Source: Undaria pinnatifida
Taxonomy: Eukaryota > Sar > Phaeophyceae > Laminariales > Alariaceae
Assembly: GCA_012845835.1 (NCBI GenBank)
Contig: JABAKD010000016.1
Location: 20,977,196 to 21,041,195 of the forward strand
DNA length: 64,000 nucleotides
Direction of reading: 5' to 3'
The notes beneath the pieces were generated by a model. That model was not told the origin of the DNA. It made no database searches and worked only from the letters and a program-made list of their open reading frames with translations. Shown piece by piece: positions 21,500 through 32,539 of this stretch. The number at the start of each line of letters is the position of its first letter. Within the stretch, counting starts at the first letter, position 1. The translations under genes and the position numbers were made by a program.

Positions 21500-22233
21500 G
21501 TTGGAACTCGAGTGCGTCGATCATCTATTGTTTTGCGGAATTCCGTCTCCTTTTCACGAAAGACACGCCCGCCTTCCAATGCCGTTCACCGGCGAGTTTT
21601 GCTTATGGATCCGACTCCATTAAACTCTTGCCATTTTGCTTAGTTTCGGCTTACTTCGGACCTGATTTGGAATCGGTTTGGCCATTTTTGTGTGCCGTGT
21701 ATTATCAGCACGTCGTAGGACAACACTTCGTTGGCATCAAAGGCACAATCGCAAGCAGTCATGTCGGATCTCGGATCTCGGTTTATTTTTTTTTGTGATT
21801 TCGCGTGTTACGTACAACAAAATAAACATGTGAACTTCTTTCTCGCAGTTTCGGCGGTCGTTTAAAACACGTCCTTCTTTACGATCGAAGCGTACGCACA
21901 TGCTAAAATGTGCAAGACCCGTCCCATTTGTTTTGTTCTGAAATGTTTGTTGATACATATATTTGTTTTGGCTTTTGGTGTAGCTAACGCCCCGGCAGTG
22001 CTGGAACCCTCCGCCAGCACGACGCCAACAACGGGGGCCGGCGGAACCTTCGTATTCACTACCATCGGTGGGCAGATAGATTCTAAGAGGTACCACGAAA
22101 AGTCGATAGCCATCATGGTGACCGCCAAAAACAGGAACAAAAAAAAATCGGTACCGTCTGCCTCAGGCAGTGACTGGCTTGGCTTACAGCATCGATGCCA
22201 ACCAACACCAACCCCAATATCCATCCGATGGTT
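21500..22233. other. no supported gene; overlapping open frames
   Basis: A plus frame from 21,908 starts with a hydrophobic signal-like segment (CFVLKCLLIHIFVLAFGVAN) and then runs into the MITE-2 at 22,234. Minus frames overlap the same DNA. None has family motifs, so a real small gene here is unproven. Confidence 0.2.
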
Positions 22234-22503
22234 GACGCGTGCTACGATAGAGCAGAGGCGCACGGCGTTTTTTCTGAGGTTTCCTCAATTTTGGGAGCTC
22301 AGCACCTCTCCCAAAAACTGATTTCTTGGAGGAAAAAAAAAACTGCTGTGATACCGGATGATTCAAATCCCGTCAGCCCAGGTATAGGACGAGGATCATG
22401 CAACAACTAAAGGGGCGTATTTTCCGACGATTTTGGGTTAAGGAGCCCCGTCATTCAGAAAACATTTCGCACGAAAACTGCTACCTCTATCGAGGCACGC
22501 GTC
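22234..22503 (+). mobile_element. MITE-2 copy, complete (270 bp)
   Basis: The ends are GACGCGTGCTACGATAGAGC and TACCTCTATCGAGGCACGCG plus TC, clearly inverted. The body has TTTCTGAGGTTTCCTCAATT, CCAAAAACTGATTTCTTGG, CGATTTTGGGTTAAGGAGCC and CGTCATTCAGAAAAC. It is the best preserved copy here and serves as the family reference. Confidence 0.85.
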
Positions 22504-22594
22504 GTTCTACAGCGTCGGTGCCAACGGAGGCCAACCTACTGTATACACATATGCATATGAATAAATATTATACACATATACACATGTATATATT

Positions 22595-22942
22595 GACCTA
22601 CGGTATGCGGGAGAGGGGTCATTTTAGATACATCGTTTTGCAGTGGCTCGGGGTCATTCGCGCGAGTGACCCCCCTGTTCCGTTGCCGGTCTTAAGCTTT
22701 GGTGCTGTATATATTACTTCGCGATGTGAACCCGCAATGGAGCCGTCAGCTACGCTGCTCCTAGAAACCCGCCTCAAGTGGTTTTGCTGGTGAGGCTCAG
22801 AGTCACTCGTCCGAGTATGATAGTATATGATAGTATGACAGTATGTGTGATATGGCATGATATGATAGGTCAAAATCGGTAGTGAGATAGGGGGGTATAT
22901 CATAACATCGTCATAACATCCCCACCCCTTACCCTAGTCTTG
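22595..22942 (+). mobile_element. MITE-1 copy with a microsatellite seed
   Basis: The left end is GACCTACGGTATGCGGGAG; the right end near CCCTTACCCTAGTCTTG is decayed. It contains CAGTGGCTCGGGGTCATTCG and CGCGAGTGACCCCCC. Near the right subterminal site TATGATAGT repeats, the same motif that forms the long array at 60.5 kb on the other strand. Confidence 0.7.
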
Positions 22943-23139
22943 CTCCCGTTGCAGGTCTGGGCAGCTGTGCGACAGTTGCCGCGGGTGGAAACCGGTTACC
23001 CCGCGACGACATCCGCCTCCATATTGCCGATGGTGGTTGCGGTCGAACCTCATCCCGAACATATACGGCCCGGCTCAAGAGACTCGCGTGCCACGGATCC
23101 GAGTTCTGAGCGTCGAGTAGGACCTTTTGTCAACCGCCG

Positions 23140-23390
23140 TTGCAATCGCTATATTCCCTCTTCGGCATCTACGAGACTATGGCGTTTGACAAGAGGGTTT
23201 TCGACGGAGTGCAGGCGATGGTGTGGCCAGACTCTGTGGAGGTAGAACTTGAGTTCGGCACTGTACGCCCTTCGACCAGGGAATCGACGGACTCCAGTGG
23301 CCAGTTTTCCTTCAACAATTCATGTTGACGGCATTCTCAACCGCGAGTTGGGCACGGCAACCAACGTGGCCGAGCACTCCCGAGTGGATC
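23140..23390 (+). pseudogene. decayed FNIP/LRR-like repeat gene fragment
   Basis: Two plus frames show the tryptophan-proline repeat signature of FNIP-like leucine-rich repeats. FDKRVFDGVQAMVWPDSVEV lies near 23,185-23,245, and FDQGIDGLQWPVFLQQF follows in another frame near 23,273. The pattern FxxxIxGxxWPxxLQxLxF with about 22-residue spacing is the family hallmark. The frame change and a nearby stop show it is no longer intact. I recall such repeat proteins as expanded in brown algae; a real exon with an undetected splice is the alternative. Confidence 0.45.
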
Positions 23391-23399
23391 ATGGTGTCC

Positions 23400-24326
23400 G
23401 ATGATTTTCGAGCGCCCTGTTGTAGGAGCCACTTCTTCTAAAGGGCCGGGTGTGGACGTGTTAGCGCGTTACACGATTGAAAAATATCAAAACACCGCGA
23501 CCGTTCTTTTTCAGAACGTAAGCTGCCACGCGATTCAGGGTCAGATCGAACCCGTTCTGGCATGACTTGCAGGTGCCGTGCCAATTGTTGCGCCCGCCTC
23601 CTTAGCGACGTCGAGTGACCGGTCGAATTCTCGCGGACACCTTCGTGCTTCGACTTCTTTTGGCCATCCACGACGTCAGCAACATTGTAGCGGCAGTTCG
23701 CAGGGCCGCAGCGCAAGCTCGGAGTCCAAACATGGCGTCTGGCGAGTAGAGCATTGATGCAGCGTTTCAATATAAGAAATGCATGGCTTGTGCCGTCAGG
23801 GAATTTGCAGTCTCAAGTAATTGCGGCGGCCAAGCATGGTCCTTACGGCAAAATAGAGCGGGCGATGACCACGAAATTACGTAATCCAACATCACTGATT
23901 TGGAAGAGCCGTTGGGGAGATTCAGAAAACGAACTTCCGTTGTCTGAGAAATGTTGCGAAATCATCAGCTTTACCGTTCATAGTACAGAATAAACGTACA
24001 CGCTACATCTGTTTGAGATCAAGGGTGTCACCGAGCTCCTCTTCGCTAGCAGCGCGTGACGCCCCTATGGCGCGTGCTACTGGGTGTGTGTGTCCTCAGG
24101 ATATTGGTCGGAGACTCCCCTATGTTCTAGCTATTAACAGTACCAGGGTCAACAGGGCGATAGAAGGACGGTCAGAGTTTACCTGTTTCTTCATCCCTCA
24201 CGACCTTGACTACACGACGCTCCGCGACGTTCGGGATGATAAACAACCCGAGGATCAATCTGAACCGAGCCCGGCGTGAACGCTATTTTCTCGCAGCCTA
24301 GGGTTCGTTATTTGGTGAGTTTGAGG
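23400..24326. other. unassigned sequence with a coding-like open frame
   Basis: The plus frame 24,013-24,279 (88 codons) has a non-repetitive, polar composition including YVLAINSTRVNRAIEGR and DLDYTTLRDVRDDKQ. It could be an exon remnant of an unknown gene. No start context, splice partner or family is evident. A minus frame at 23,438-23,770 is also open but unremarkable. Confidence 0.25.
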
Positions 24327-24647
24327 ACGCATGGTGCGGTAGAGGTCCACCACTTTTTTCTGAGCCTCTTCAATTTAGGACCTCTTTAGAGCCCCACAAT
24401 CCCTCCCTATACTATCTTCAAATGAACGTATCCCCAAAATGGGTTTCCAGTAGTGGGGGCGTTAAGACCTCCCCCCAAAACTGATTTGGAGAGGGAAAAG
24501 AATGCTGCCGGATGAAAAGTCCCATGGTATAGGAATACAACGAAACTCTTGATATGTGAGAAAAAAAATGAACAAGCTTGGGTTAAGAAGCCCAGCCATT
24601 CAGAACTCGTGTCAGACAGAAAGCGTTACCTTTATCGTAGCCGCGTC
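24327..24647 (+). mobile_element. MITE-2 copy
   Basis: It starts GACGCATGGTGCGGTAGAGG and ends TTTATCGTAGCCGCGTC. It carries the subfamily insert GGGTTTCCAGTAGTGGGGGC and the usual CCAAAACTGATTTGGAGAGG and GGGTTAAGAAGCCC blocks. Confidence 0.75.
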
Positions 24648-25061
24648 TGCGCAAATCACAAGCTACGGGAAGAGGTTGCTTTCCGGGTCGCTATGATGTC
24701 TCCACCGTGCTTGATCCCCAGGGATCAAGCCGGGTCGGCATATATACTCATGCGCCTGTTGACTGCGGCAGCTTGCGTTGTCTGTACCACGCAAAAAGAC
24801 GGGCACGCCAGCTCCGTAGCGCTAGATTGCGCATGACATCGAGATAGATCGACACATGTGTGACTCTTGGAAGCGTGGTGAGGTGCGCATATTTTCGCTC
24901 ATCTGCCGGAAAAAGAGAAGAGAGAAAACCGTTCCGGGAACTCCATTATCCATGAAGAGATGCAAGGTATGTGGTCACAGGCTGCGAAAAAGGTGAAACC
25001 ACCATAATACCCGAAAACGAGCCCAAGACTGTGCCATAAAAAGTAAAAGCATTCAAACCGA

Positions 25062-25400
25062 GACGCACGCTGCGGTACAGGTGCACCACTTTGTTTCTGA
25101 GGCTCTTCGCTGAGCGACGCATGCCACGACAGAGGTAGCACTGTTGGTCTGAAATGGTTTCTCAATGACGGGGCGGGTCTCCTTAACCCCAAAAGCGCTG
25201 GAAATAGGCCATTTCTTTTTTCGCATGATTCTCGTTGTGTACCTAAGCCGAACGAGATTTTTCATCTGGTACCAAGCAGTTTTACTCTTCTCCAAATCGG
25301 TTTTAGCCTTAGAGAGGTCTTGAGCTCCCGAATTGAGGAACCTCCCAAATTGAGGAACCCCAGAAAAAAAGTGGTGGAATTCTATCGTGTGGCACGCGCC
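25062..25400 (-). mobile_element. MITE-2 copy abutting the left end of another
   Basis: 25,062-25,110 is a left end in plus sense (GACGCACGCTGCGGTACAGG, GTTTCTGAGGCTCTTCGC). It is cut at 25,116 by a full minus-sense copy running GACGCATGCCACGACAGAGG to TCTATCGTGTGGCACGCGCC. One copy inserted into or beside the other. The inner copy carries GGGTCTCCTTAACCCC and AATCGGTTTTAGCC. Confidence 0.7.
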
Positions 25401-25689
25401 GAGGCATCCCACGGCAGGGGTCCAGCAGGCTCATGAGAATTTTTCAGAGCTCTCCTAACATGAGGAGCTCACTAGCATCCTCTATCATGCATCATCCATC
25501 ATCACCCGAAACCATGACTGCCTCCGAAGGCATCCGTTTGCGCAACCCGGCCAAGCGCCCCAATGCCCTAGTCCTCAATAACAATTTATGTTCGTAGAAT
25601 TACGTGATCAGCGACTAACCGCTAGTTCCTCGCTCGAGTGTAGGTGAATCAAAACATGTAACGTGTAGCATGTAACATTACCCCGAACG

Positions 25690-25951
25690 TTTTGGTGAAA
25701 AAAAAGTGCAACCCCTACCGTGGTATGACTCCACCTTACAACAATAACACCTCACCCAAAAAATGACATTGGAGGGGGGGGGGGGGGGGGGGGGGGGATT
25801 GCTACCAGATGAAAAATCCCATCGTATAGGTATAGAACGAAAATTAGGTGAAGAAAAAATTACAAAAAATAAAAACGATTTTAGGTTGAGGAGCCCCGTC
25901 ATCCAGAAATCGTTTGAGACAAACAGTGCTTACCTCTTTCGCAGCACACGT
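25690..25951 (+). mobile_element. MITE-2 copy with a 21-bp poly-G tract
   Basis: The left terminus is decayed (CCCTACCGTGGTATGAC). The body has CACCCAAAAAATGACATTGG followed by a long G run, GATGAAAAATCCCATCGTAT and GGTTGAGGAGCCCCGTCATC. The right end is ACCTCTTTCGCAGCACACG. Confidence 0.65.
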
Positions 25952-26122
25952 AGTTCATACAGACTGGGGGTGGAGGGGAAGACACGCATGCACCTAGATG
26001 GGCCATGGCGGTGGCAACCGTCGTGGCTCATTTTGCCCTGTGACCACGGCTTTGCGCCGAAGGACGCTGGGTATAAATACCTTTCACTCGTAGTTGGGCT
26101 TGGAAGTGAGAGTGGCAGATTG

Positions 26123-26418
26123 GACGAAGGCTGCGTCAGGGGGGTCTCTGCTGGGATTGCCTTTGCAGTGGCCGGGTCACTCGCGCGAGAGGCCCCCGTT
26201 CCATTTTGCGGTCTTAGGCATTCTTGTTGCTGTCATCTTAAGCATTCTTGTTGTCATTATGCGGCAGGAATCCGGCACGGAGTGGCAAGCTACGCCGTGA
26301 CAATGAAAACATCTAAAAAACTATGTTCGTCGGTAAGGTACAGAGCACCCGTTCCAATGGTGATACCCCCGGAAGTGAATAACGGGGGTATCCCTCCCTA
26401 CCGTACGTAGCCTTGGCT
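26123..26418 (+). mobile_element. MITE-1 copy
   Basis: It starts GACGAAGGCTGCGTCAGGGG and ends CTACCGTACGTAGCCTTGGC. Contains GCAGTGGCCGGGTCACTCGC and a duplicated GCATTCTTGTTG block in the middle. Confidence 0.75.
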
Positions 26419-26649
26419 GATGAAGGGAAGACAACACAAGATAGAGGTCATCAGCGGTCCCACTCACTCCTCGTTCGAGATGTTCATGGTCATTCGAAAT
26501 TTGCACCGTTAAACTTCGCCTGCTGCGGTAGTCAAACACTCTGTCGTTTTGTTAGTTTCGATTGGTGTTATTCTGCGAAAGGGCGAAAAGGAAGCCTTAA
26601 TCTCCACGTCACAACGCTTTTACTTGGTGATGTATCGCGTGTCAATTCG

Positions 26650-27110
26650 ATTCTCGATCGCCGACGCAGCGTTGCCGTCGTGGCAAACGGCAGCGCAAGC
26701 TGCCAAGACATGGGGCGGCCGGGTGGCACCGGCAGCGCACAACGTAAATGTACGCGACCGTATGGGACTGGGAATAAGGAGGAGCAGCAGCGACCTTATG
26801 ATAATAAGGCACATCGCAGTATGGTCCTAATTCCCAACTACTAAAGCTGAAAAGGGGTGTTTCTAGCTCAGCGTTGGTCACTCACACGAGGGTGCTCGCA
26901 TTGCCAGTGCACATGGGAGTGCCGTGCATGTAGATCGTACGCCGGCACGCTATGTAAAGGCCCTTGGCAGCACGGACCTCGCGGCACCGGCAGCGCAAAA
27001 TACAGATACATGGCACAGTACGAAATAGGGCCCAATTGCTGCAAAAAAAGAGGCGTCTGTGATACGCCACTACAATAGTCACTTGCACAGAGGTGCTCGC
27101 AGCAATGCAT
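26650..27110. repeat. imperfect direct repeats around GCACCGGCAGCGCA
   Basis: 26,690-26,900 and 26,955-27,110 share GGCACCGGCAGCGCA, a tract rich in ATA/ACA, and an end GTCACT(C/T)(A/G)CAC...GGTGCTCGC. A third echo of the end lies at 28,290-28,320. No gene was recognised. Confidence 0.45.
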
Positions 27111-27521
27111 AGACACAGAGGGCAGTATCAATCTACACCCCAAGTACGACAAGAAAGGATTGCCTCTTGCACCGAACGCACCGACCACTCACAGGATATC
27201 GTGCTCTCAATTCGAAGACTTACATGATACCACTAGAATGGACCTAAATACCCACCTGCAGGAAACCCACGATCCGAAAAAAAAAATCTTATGACACAGG
27301 TAGGGCGTCTAAGTTGAGACAGGGTGTGCTGTGCATTGACTGGAGTATCACGGCTCCCATATTTCTTATGTATAAGCTCCTGAAAATATCAGGCTGCCTT
27401 TTTCTTTTCAACATTTTTCTTTTTTTCACGGTATCGTAGGCGTCCTGCCCCATACTGCAATATTTTGCTTCATTTGTCGCGGCCCTGAGAACAAGGGTTA
27501 GCCGTGAGCGCAATGCAGAAT

Positions 27522-27778
27522 GATTCATCGATGCCCCCCCCAAAAAAACAGCGATTTCCTTTTACGCACGTTTCATGGCTGCTCGACACGAGACAGGATG
27601 CCATGAAAACCATACGCTCACGCACATTGTTGCTTGCAAAGGACTATCGAACGATGGCGTGTACGATGACTTCGGGGTGGCAAGGAACGCCGTAATTAAT
27701 GAGATATGGTCGGGAGCAGGTTTCAGAACAGGAAAATTCATTGAAGAAAAGTTGGGGGGGCTACGGTAGAACGACTCC
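27522..27778 (+). mobile_element. MITE-3 copy
   Basis: It runs from GATTCATCGATGCCCCCCCC to GGGGGCTACGGTAGAACGAC. Contains TTCATGGCTGCTCGACACGA and AATTCATTGAAGAAAAGTTG. The right terminus is intact. Confidence 0.8.
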
Positions 27779-27867
27779 GCAATAGCACATGTTTAGTTTA
27801 TGTTTCAGGTACCCATCCCTCTTGTTTTCTTTGCACGTTCTCTTTCACATTCTCACAAGGGCTTCCT

Positions 27868-27950
27868 AGCTGTCACCCAGATCCGGGGCCACGAAGCAGG
27901 CTCTTCTCCCTTTTCCCCACTACGGTATGCGCCTTCATTAGCACGGCATA
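27868..27950 (-). mobile_element. SINE tail fragment
   Basis: On the minus strand, ATGAAGGCGCATACCGTAGT, GGGGAAAAGGGAGAAGAGCC and GATCTGGGTGACAG match the tail of the SINE at 40,090-40,386. No head is present. Confidence 0.5.
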
Positions 27951-27954
27951 ATAT

Positions 27955-28215
27955 ACCTTAAAAAAACGGGATATAGAGTTTACGCGAGCAGACCGATTAA
28001 CATCACCCCGTTGGCCCTGGTACAAGCACCCCGTTGGCCCTGGTACAAGCTACATTGTAGTTTCAAGAGATGTCAACCTATATCCTCAACGAGGAGGACA
28101 CACACTCAATAATACGAACGATCGGAGTATCACACACAGCTTGCAAATATGAGTTTCGACGAAATGTTCGATATCACACCTGGCGCGTTTTATTATTTTT
28201 ATAATGTGATAGCAC
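27955..28215 (+). mobile_element. F4 repeat unit (non-coding dispersed repeat)
   Basis: It shares with 57.4-59.0 kb the ordered words CAGACCGATTAACATCACCC, CTATATCCTCAACGAGGA, CGATCGGAGTATCACACACA and GCTTGCAAATATGAGTTTCG. An exact 23-bp duplication (CACCCCGTTGGCCCTGGTAC...) lies inside at about 28,004-28,050. The nature of the repeat is unknown. Confidence 0.6.
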
Positions 28216-28839
28216 GTACCCACTGCAGTACCCAACTAGAGTACAGTAGCAGTGGTCCAAAGGGGAAAGAGGTGCTTCATCTGGACGTGCACTGGTCACT
28301 CACACGCGGGTGTTCGACGAGTTGCTGGTTGCATTAACTCTTGGATGGGTTTCTAGACCAACAACGGCTCTCTGTTGCTTGGCTGCTCTTATCTCTTAAA
28401 ATACGTTCGTTCTTGCTGGAGCGGGCGATCGCGCCCTAAAAACAACACGCATGGCAACCTGACAACGCCTGCTGGCTACGAAGAGGGGACGCGTGCTACT
28501 AAGACAAATGAATGGAACACGTTTTAGGTAAATACTTTCCGACCGACGGGGTTGGTCACCATTCATGACACTAAAACCACCGTTCAATGTAAAACATAAT
28601 ATTCATCATTATTCATCGCCTCAGGAACGGCCCAATGATGCCATCGCTGGAACCATGTGTGCTCCACAGCGCTACGAGCACTCCTTAAATATTTTGGTCA
28701 CATTGATTTCTTCATCGGGTTGGGCTTTCATTTGTTTGGATCAAAGGCGAGAGATAACACCTGCCAGGCATGATGGCGGGACACCGTCTCACGCACGCTC
28801 GTGCTACGATCGAGGAAAAATGTTTTTGTTTCGCGCACA
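28216..28839. other. no gene seen
   Basis: Apart from a GTCACTCACACGCGGGTG echo of the 26.9-kb repeats near 28,300, nothing was recognised in this stretch. Confidence 0.4.
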
Positions 28840-29127
28840 GACCAAAACCGCTACGGCAGGGGGGTCACGGGTAGGCAAGTGTCTTTGATTTTGATGTTGA
28901 CCGGGGACACTCGTGCGAGCAACCCCTTCTTCCTATGTGGTCTTGGCTTTCGTACTGTTTTATTTTTGCGATATGAGTCCGCAATGGAATGGTTACGCGG
29001 CTACGCTGAGTCAAAAAAATCGTCAATCAATAATTTTCATCAGTGAGAGGTATGGAGTCACTCGTGAGAGTATCTCAAATACAGAAGTGATGCGGGGCCC
29101 CCCCCCCCCCCCCCCATATCCTTGATC
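28840..29127 (+). mobile_element. MITE-1 copy
   Basis: It starts GACCAAAACCGCTACGGCAG and ends in a C tract followed by ATATCCTTGATC. Contains GGGACACTCGTGCGAGCAAC and GTCACTCGTGAGAGTATC, decayed forms of both subterminal palindromes. Confidence 0.7.
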
Positions 29128-29429
29128 GCATCGCAACAATACTGCGGGATACAGCTGTGAATCACTATTTCAGACCCCTGCCGGAGTGGTGCTCCTTAAC
29201 CATTGTCGTCCAAAACCTTGACTCAGAAGCTGCGCTTTATCGTCGCAGCAGTACCATTTGTGCTACCGTAGAACGATTTGAGTAGGGGGGAAGAGGAGGG
29301 TGATAATGCCTGTCGACCATGATGATAGGACAACCACTTCACCCAACGAATTCTGAGAGACGGGCGCTTGTCAACTCAGGAACTCCGCTATGTCGTTAGT
29401 CGTTGCAATGCCATTTGTGTTATACAATT

Positions 29430-29708
29430 TGTTGACGATAAGGTGCGACTTTAAAAGGCCGGTAATTACCTGATGCAAAGGGGTAATTAGACGTTTTCGT
29501 AGATTAGGATGGCGTTATATATTCGGGGTATCCACGAGACGGAGAGATTCGTGTCTCCCGTCTCAGTGGTGGTCATGTTCGGTTCTAGTGGAAATAAGTT
29601 AAGCCGCTTCTCTCCCGCTTTGAGCTACGAAAGTGAGTAACACCGGGGACATGCCGACTTGGTCGACCTGTAGGGATACTCTTGTGTCTCACCCCTAGCA
29701 ACTTCACA
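29430..29708 (+). repeat. 5' LTR of element A
   Basis: Begins TGTTGACGATAAGG and ends AGCAACTTCACA. It shares CTCTCCCGCTTTGAGCTACG, GAGACTCGTGTCTCCCGTC-like and GGGATACTCT words with 37,352-37,615, and more weakly with 56,605-56,888. Confidence 0.75.
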
Positions 29709-29709
29709 A

Positions 29710-31640
29710 ATGGCGTCGACGGCAGGACTAGGATCAGTGGCATTCTCCCTCCTATGAGAGTTGCGTCGGCTGCGCCGGGAGCAAGCGCGCCCCCCTCGTC
29801 TTCGACGCGCACACATGGTGTCCCATCCCAGCGACCACGACCCGGGGACGACGCCTTTTTCAAGAGCAGCATTGAGTGCATGGCGTCTGATCCGAGGGTG
29901 GAGTTCTCCTCGGAGTTGGCGACCGCGGTGGTGAAAACACCGTCCGTCCTCCTCTCGTCAGAGTAGCAGGCATTGCTGCACGCGGACGCCCCTTTAAGGG
30001 AGGCAGCATGGGCTCGCATGGATTGTACCTCCTATGCCGGACAGACGAGAGCCACCCAGACCCTTGCCCTCGTCAAGGCCTTGAGAATGGCTCACGACGA
30101 GGCCGACGAACCCGTTTTATGGTCGACTCCGGAGGAGTTGGAAGAATGCCGCCGTGACAAAAAGCGACGCGGCGACAGTCGCTATTGCGAAGACCGCCAC
30201 CGTGGCGGTGGTGGATCCAGGTGTGGCAGCAAAAATGGAGGGGGTGGCGACCACCACCACCGTCGCATGGGTGGCAGTGGTGGTTGAGGCGGAGGACGCG
30301 CGTCGGGTGCTGGTGGTGGCTCAGGACGCCGCCAAGGGCAGAAACCAGGGTCGCACCAACGAGGCGGTGGCTCCAGCTCCGGGGGAGGCACCGGATGGCG
30401 GCGGAACAGCGCAAGCTGCCGTTCAGCGTGGAACGGCTCGTCCACCTCCCGCTCGTCTTCGGCCTTGAACACGAACCACGGCGAGGTGGCCGTGGAAGCA
30501 GGCAAGAGGTGTCAAGAGCTATGGCAGGAGGAGCATCTGCGCGTGATGCGTTCACCCTCCTGCTACGCCTGCTCGTGACGCACTTCGACCGGGTCCACAC
30601 GGGGGAGGGTTACACTAGGTTTCATTTTTTTGGAATGTGTAACGGCATGCCTTTTTCCGATTTCAGTTAGGAGTTTCGCGTACTTATGTCGACCACTACG
30701 GGGAGTGAGCGTGCTTTCTCTCCGGGGACGGACGGGGTGTTGGCGGGGTGGCGGTGAATGAGCAATTTCCGACGCTTATGGCTACGTTGCAACCTGGTTC
30801 GAAGGCAACGGACCCGCGGCCATACTCCTCGTTGGGTGCTACGTGGCGGGTTTTTAGTGACTTGGCGCACAATAAGACACCCGCGGTCAACGGCGAATTA
30901 TTGTTTTTCTGCCTGTTTCTTCGACGGGAGCGAGCTCACCCACCTCGTCGGGGCCCCGGCGCACCGATCGTGGACACGGCCAGGGTAGAGTGCCGTCCCA
31001 GTCGCTTTCGTGGCAGACGGGATCGTGCCACAATCTAACTCATGCCCATCGATTATTTACTTCACCCTTGCCTTGACCAGACATCGAGCTGCTGGACACT
31101 ACAAGAGCCTCATTATGCTGGAAGATTCGCCGTTAGCGCCTCGTTTAAGACAGACGACCCTCTCCTTTGGAGCGGCCTCCTTTCACTCTTCACTCGCGCT
31201 GCTGCCCTCCGAGAAATCCGGGGGCTCTGCCTCAACTGTCACGAAAACAACCATTTCTTCAAGCATTGTAGGCATCCTTTCATTAATGCGAGCGGTTGCT
31301 TGAACCCTGAACTTGGCCGGCTTGGCGACGATGATGCATACTAACGTCGGCAAGCACGCATTATCTGCTACCGCCGAGCCGGCAAATCTTCTCGTCCGAA
31401 CAACCACACGAAAAGTATTCGCCATCATTCACGTCAATCGCGAGTGTGCGACCAGAATCAGGGCCAGGTCAAATGTCACAACGGTATCATATACACGTCC
31501 GATCCCTATAGTGGTATCCCACCCTCGCCCGCCTCTTCTGCCCCCGCTCCCGCTCCTGGAATGCGCTCTGGAGCCGCCCATAACCGGGGTGAAATCCGAA
31601 CGCGCCAGCGTGGCACATTCCGTACCGGAAATTGACAGCT
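29710..31640 (+). pseudogene. gag region of element A with CCHC zinc knuckle (fossil)
   Basis: Fragments of a gag-like protein are spread over several frames. The clearest mark is CLNCHENNHFFKHC at about 31,231-31,272, spaced C-x2-C-x4-H-x4-C. Gly/Arg- and His-rich stretches (30,180-30,300) and a Pro/Ala-rich end (31,520-31,570) flank it. It resembles the gag of LTR elements I associate with brown algae. Broken, with many breaks. Confidence 0.7.
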
Positions 31641-31809
31641 CGACGGGGGTGCGGCACACCTGGCCTGTCCGTCGATGGCACTGTCGGGGAGAGCTCTTGT
31701 GGTTTCAGAAGATACCCGTGCACCTGTCGCAATACTGTCCAATAACAGCACAAATTGCCTCTGTCAAAAGCCCACGGGCTCCTACACCGTGTGTTGACTA
31801 TTCTCACAG

Positions 31810-32060
31810 CGTAGTATCAGCGGCGGGAACTAGAGCGTTGAGCGTGGTTCCCCTCAACCAAGTAATTGTTTCGACGGCGAAAACGCGCGCTTTAAGCGCT
31901 GCTCCCTTCGGTCATGGTCTGAGTTCGGCGACGGGAAACCGCGCTTCCAGCGCCGTTCCCCTCGGCAGGCGGCATAAACTCGGCAATGAGGGTGCGCGCT
32001 CAAACCGGCGCCCCCCTCAACCATGGCACGTGAGCATGCGCTTTGCGCGCTCCCCCTAGC
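31810..32060 (+). repeat. in-frame 54-bp repeats in element A
   Basis: Three clear and one decayed copy of an 18-residue unit of the type TRALSAVPLG...S. The units lie in one frame and differ by several residues. Confidence 0.65.
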
Positions 32061-32539
32061 CACCCGTCGCGCAGCCATGAGGCTGCGGTGACGGCGCGTC
32101 GCCTGTTTCGGCGAACGTGTTCATCCCCCCCTCTCCCTGACCATGTGGTGGCGGTCGTTTGAGATGTGGGAAGGCCAACACTTGAAACAGCGAGATAGGT
32201 TTCGAGGCTCAATCTGGTGTTTGTCCGTGATAGCAGCGGGACCTTTGTCTGTTTTTCCACCCAGGAAGAGTCCACAAGATTAGCCGCCTCGTCTCCCTTC
32301 TTCAAGAAGCCTAACAAGAAAAGAGCCTCCTCGGGTAAAAAAGTTATTGCCACCTGCCCGAGCCCTGCTTCGTCTTCTAGCACGCTAACCAACGTGCTTC
32401 AGGCTTCGTCTGCCCCGGTGGTACAGGAAACCAATCCGACACTGCGCGACGGGCCAGTGGTGGCGTCACGGCCTCCAGCCTGATCAGCCGGAAGCTATTC
32501 CCGTAAATTTACGGAAGAATCGCGCCTCTCGTCAAACAG

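Noticed and set aside
30073-30600. A His/Gly-rich metal-binding protein gene
   Set aside because: Overlapping frames on both strands share the same GGT/CAC-rich DNA within the gag region of element A.
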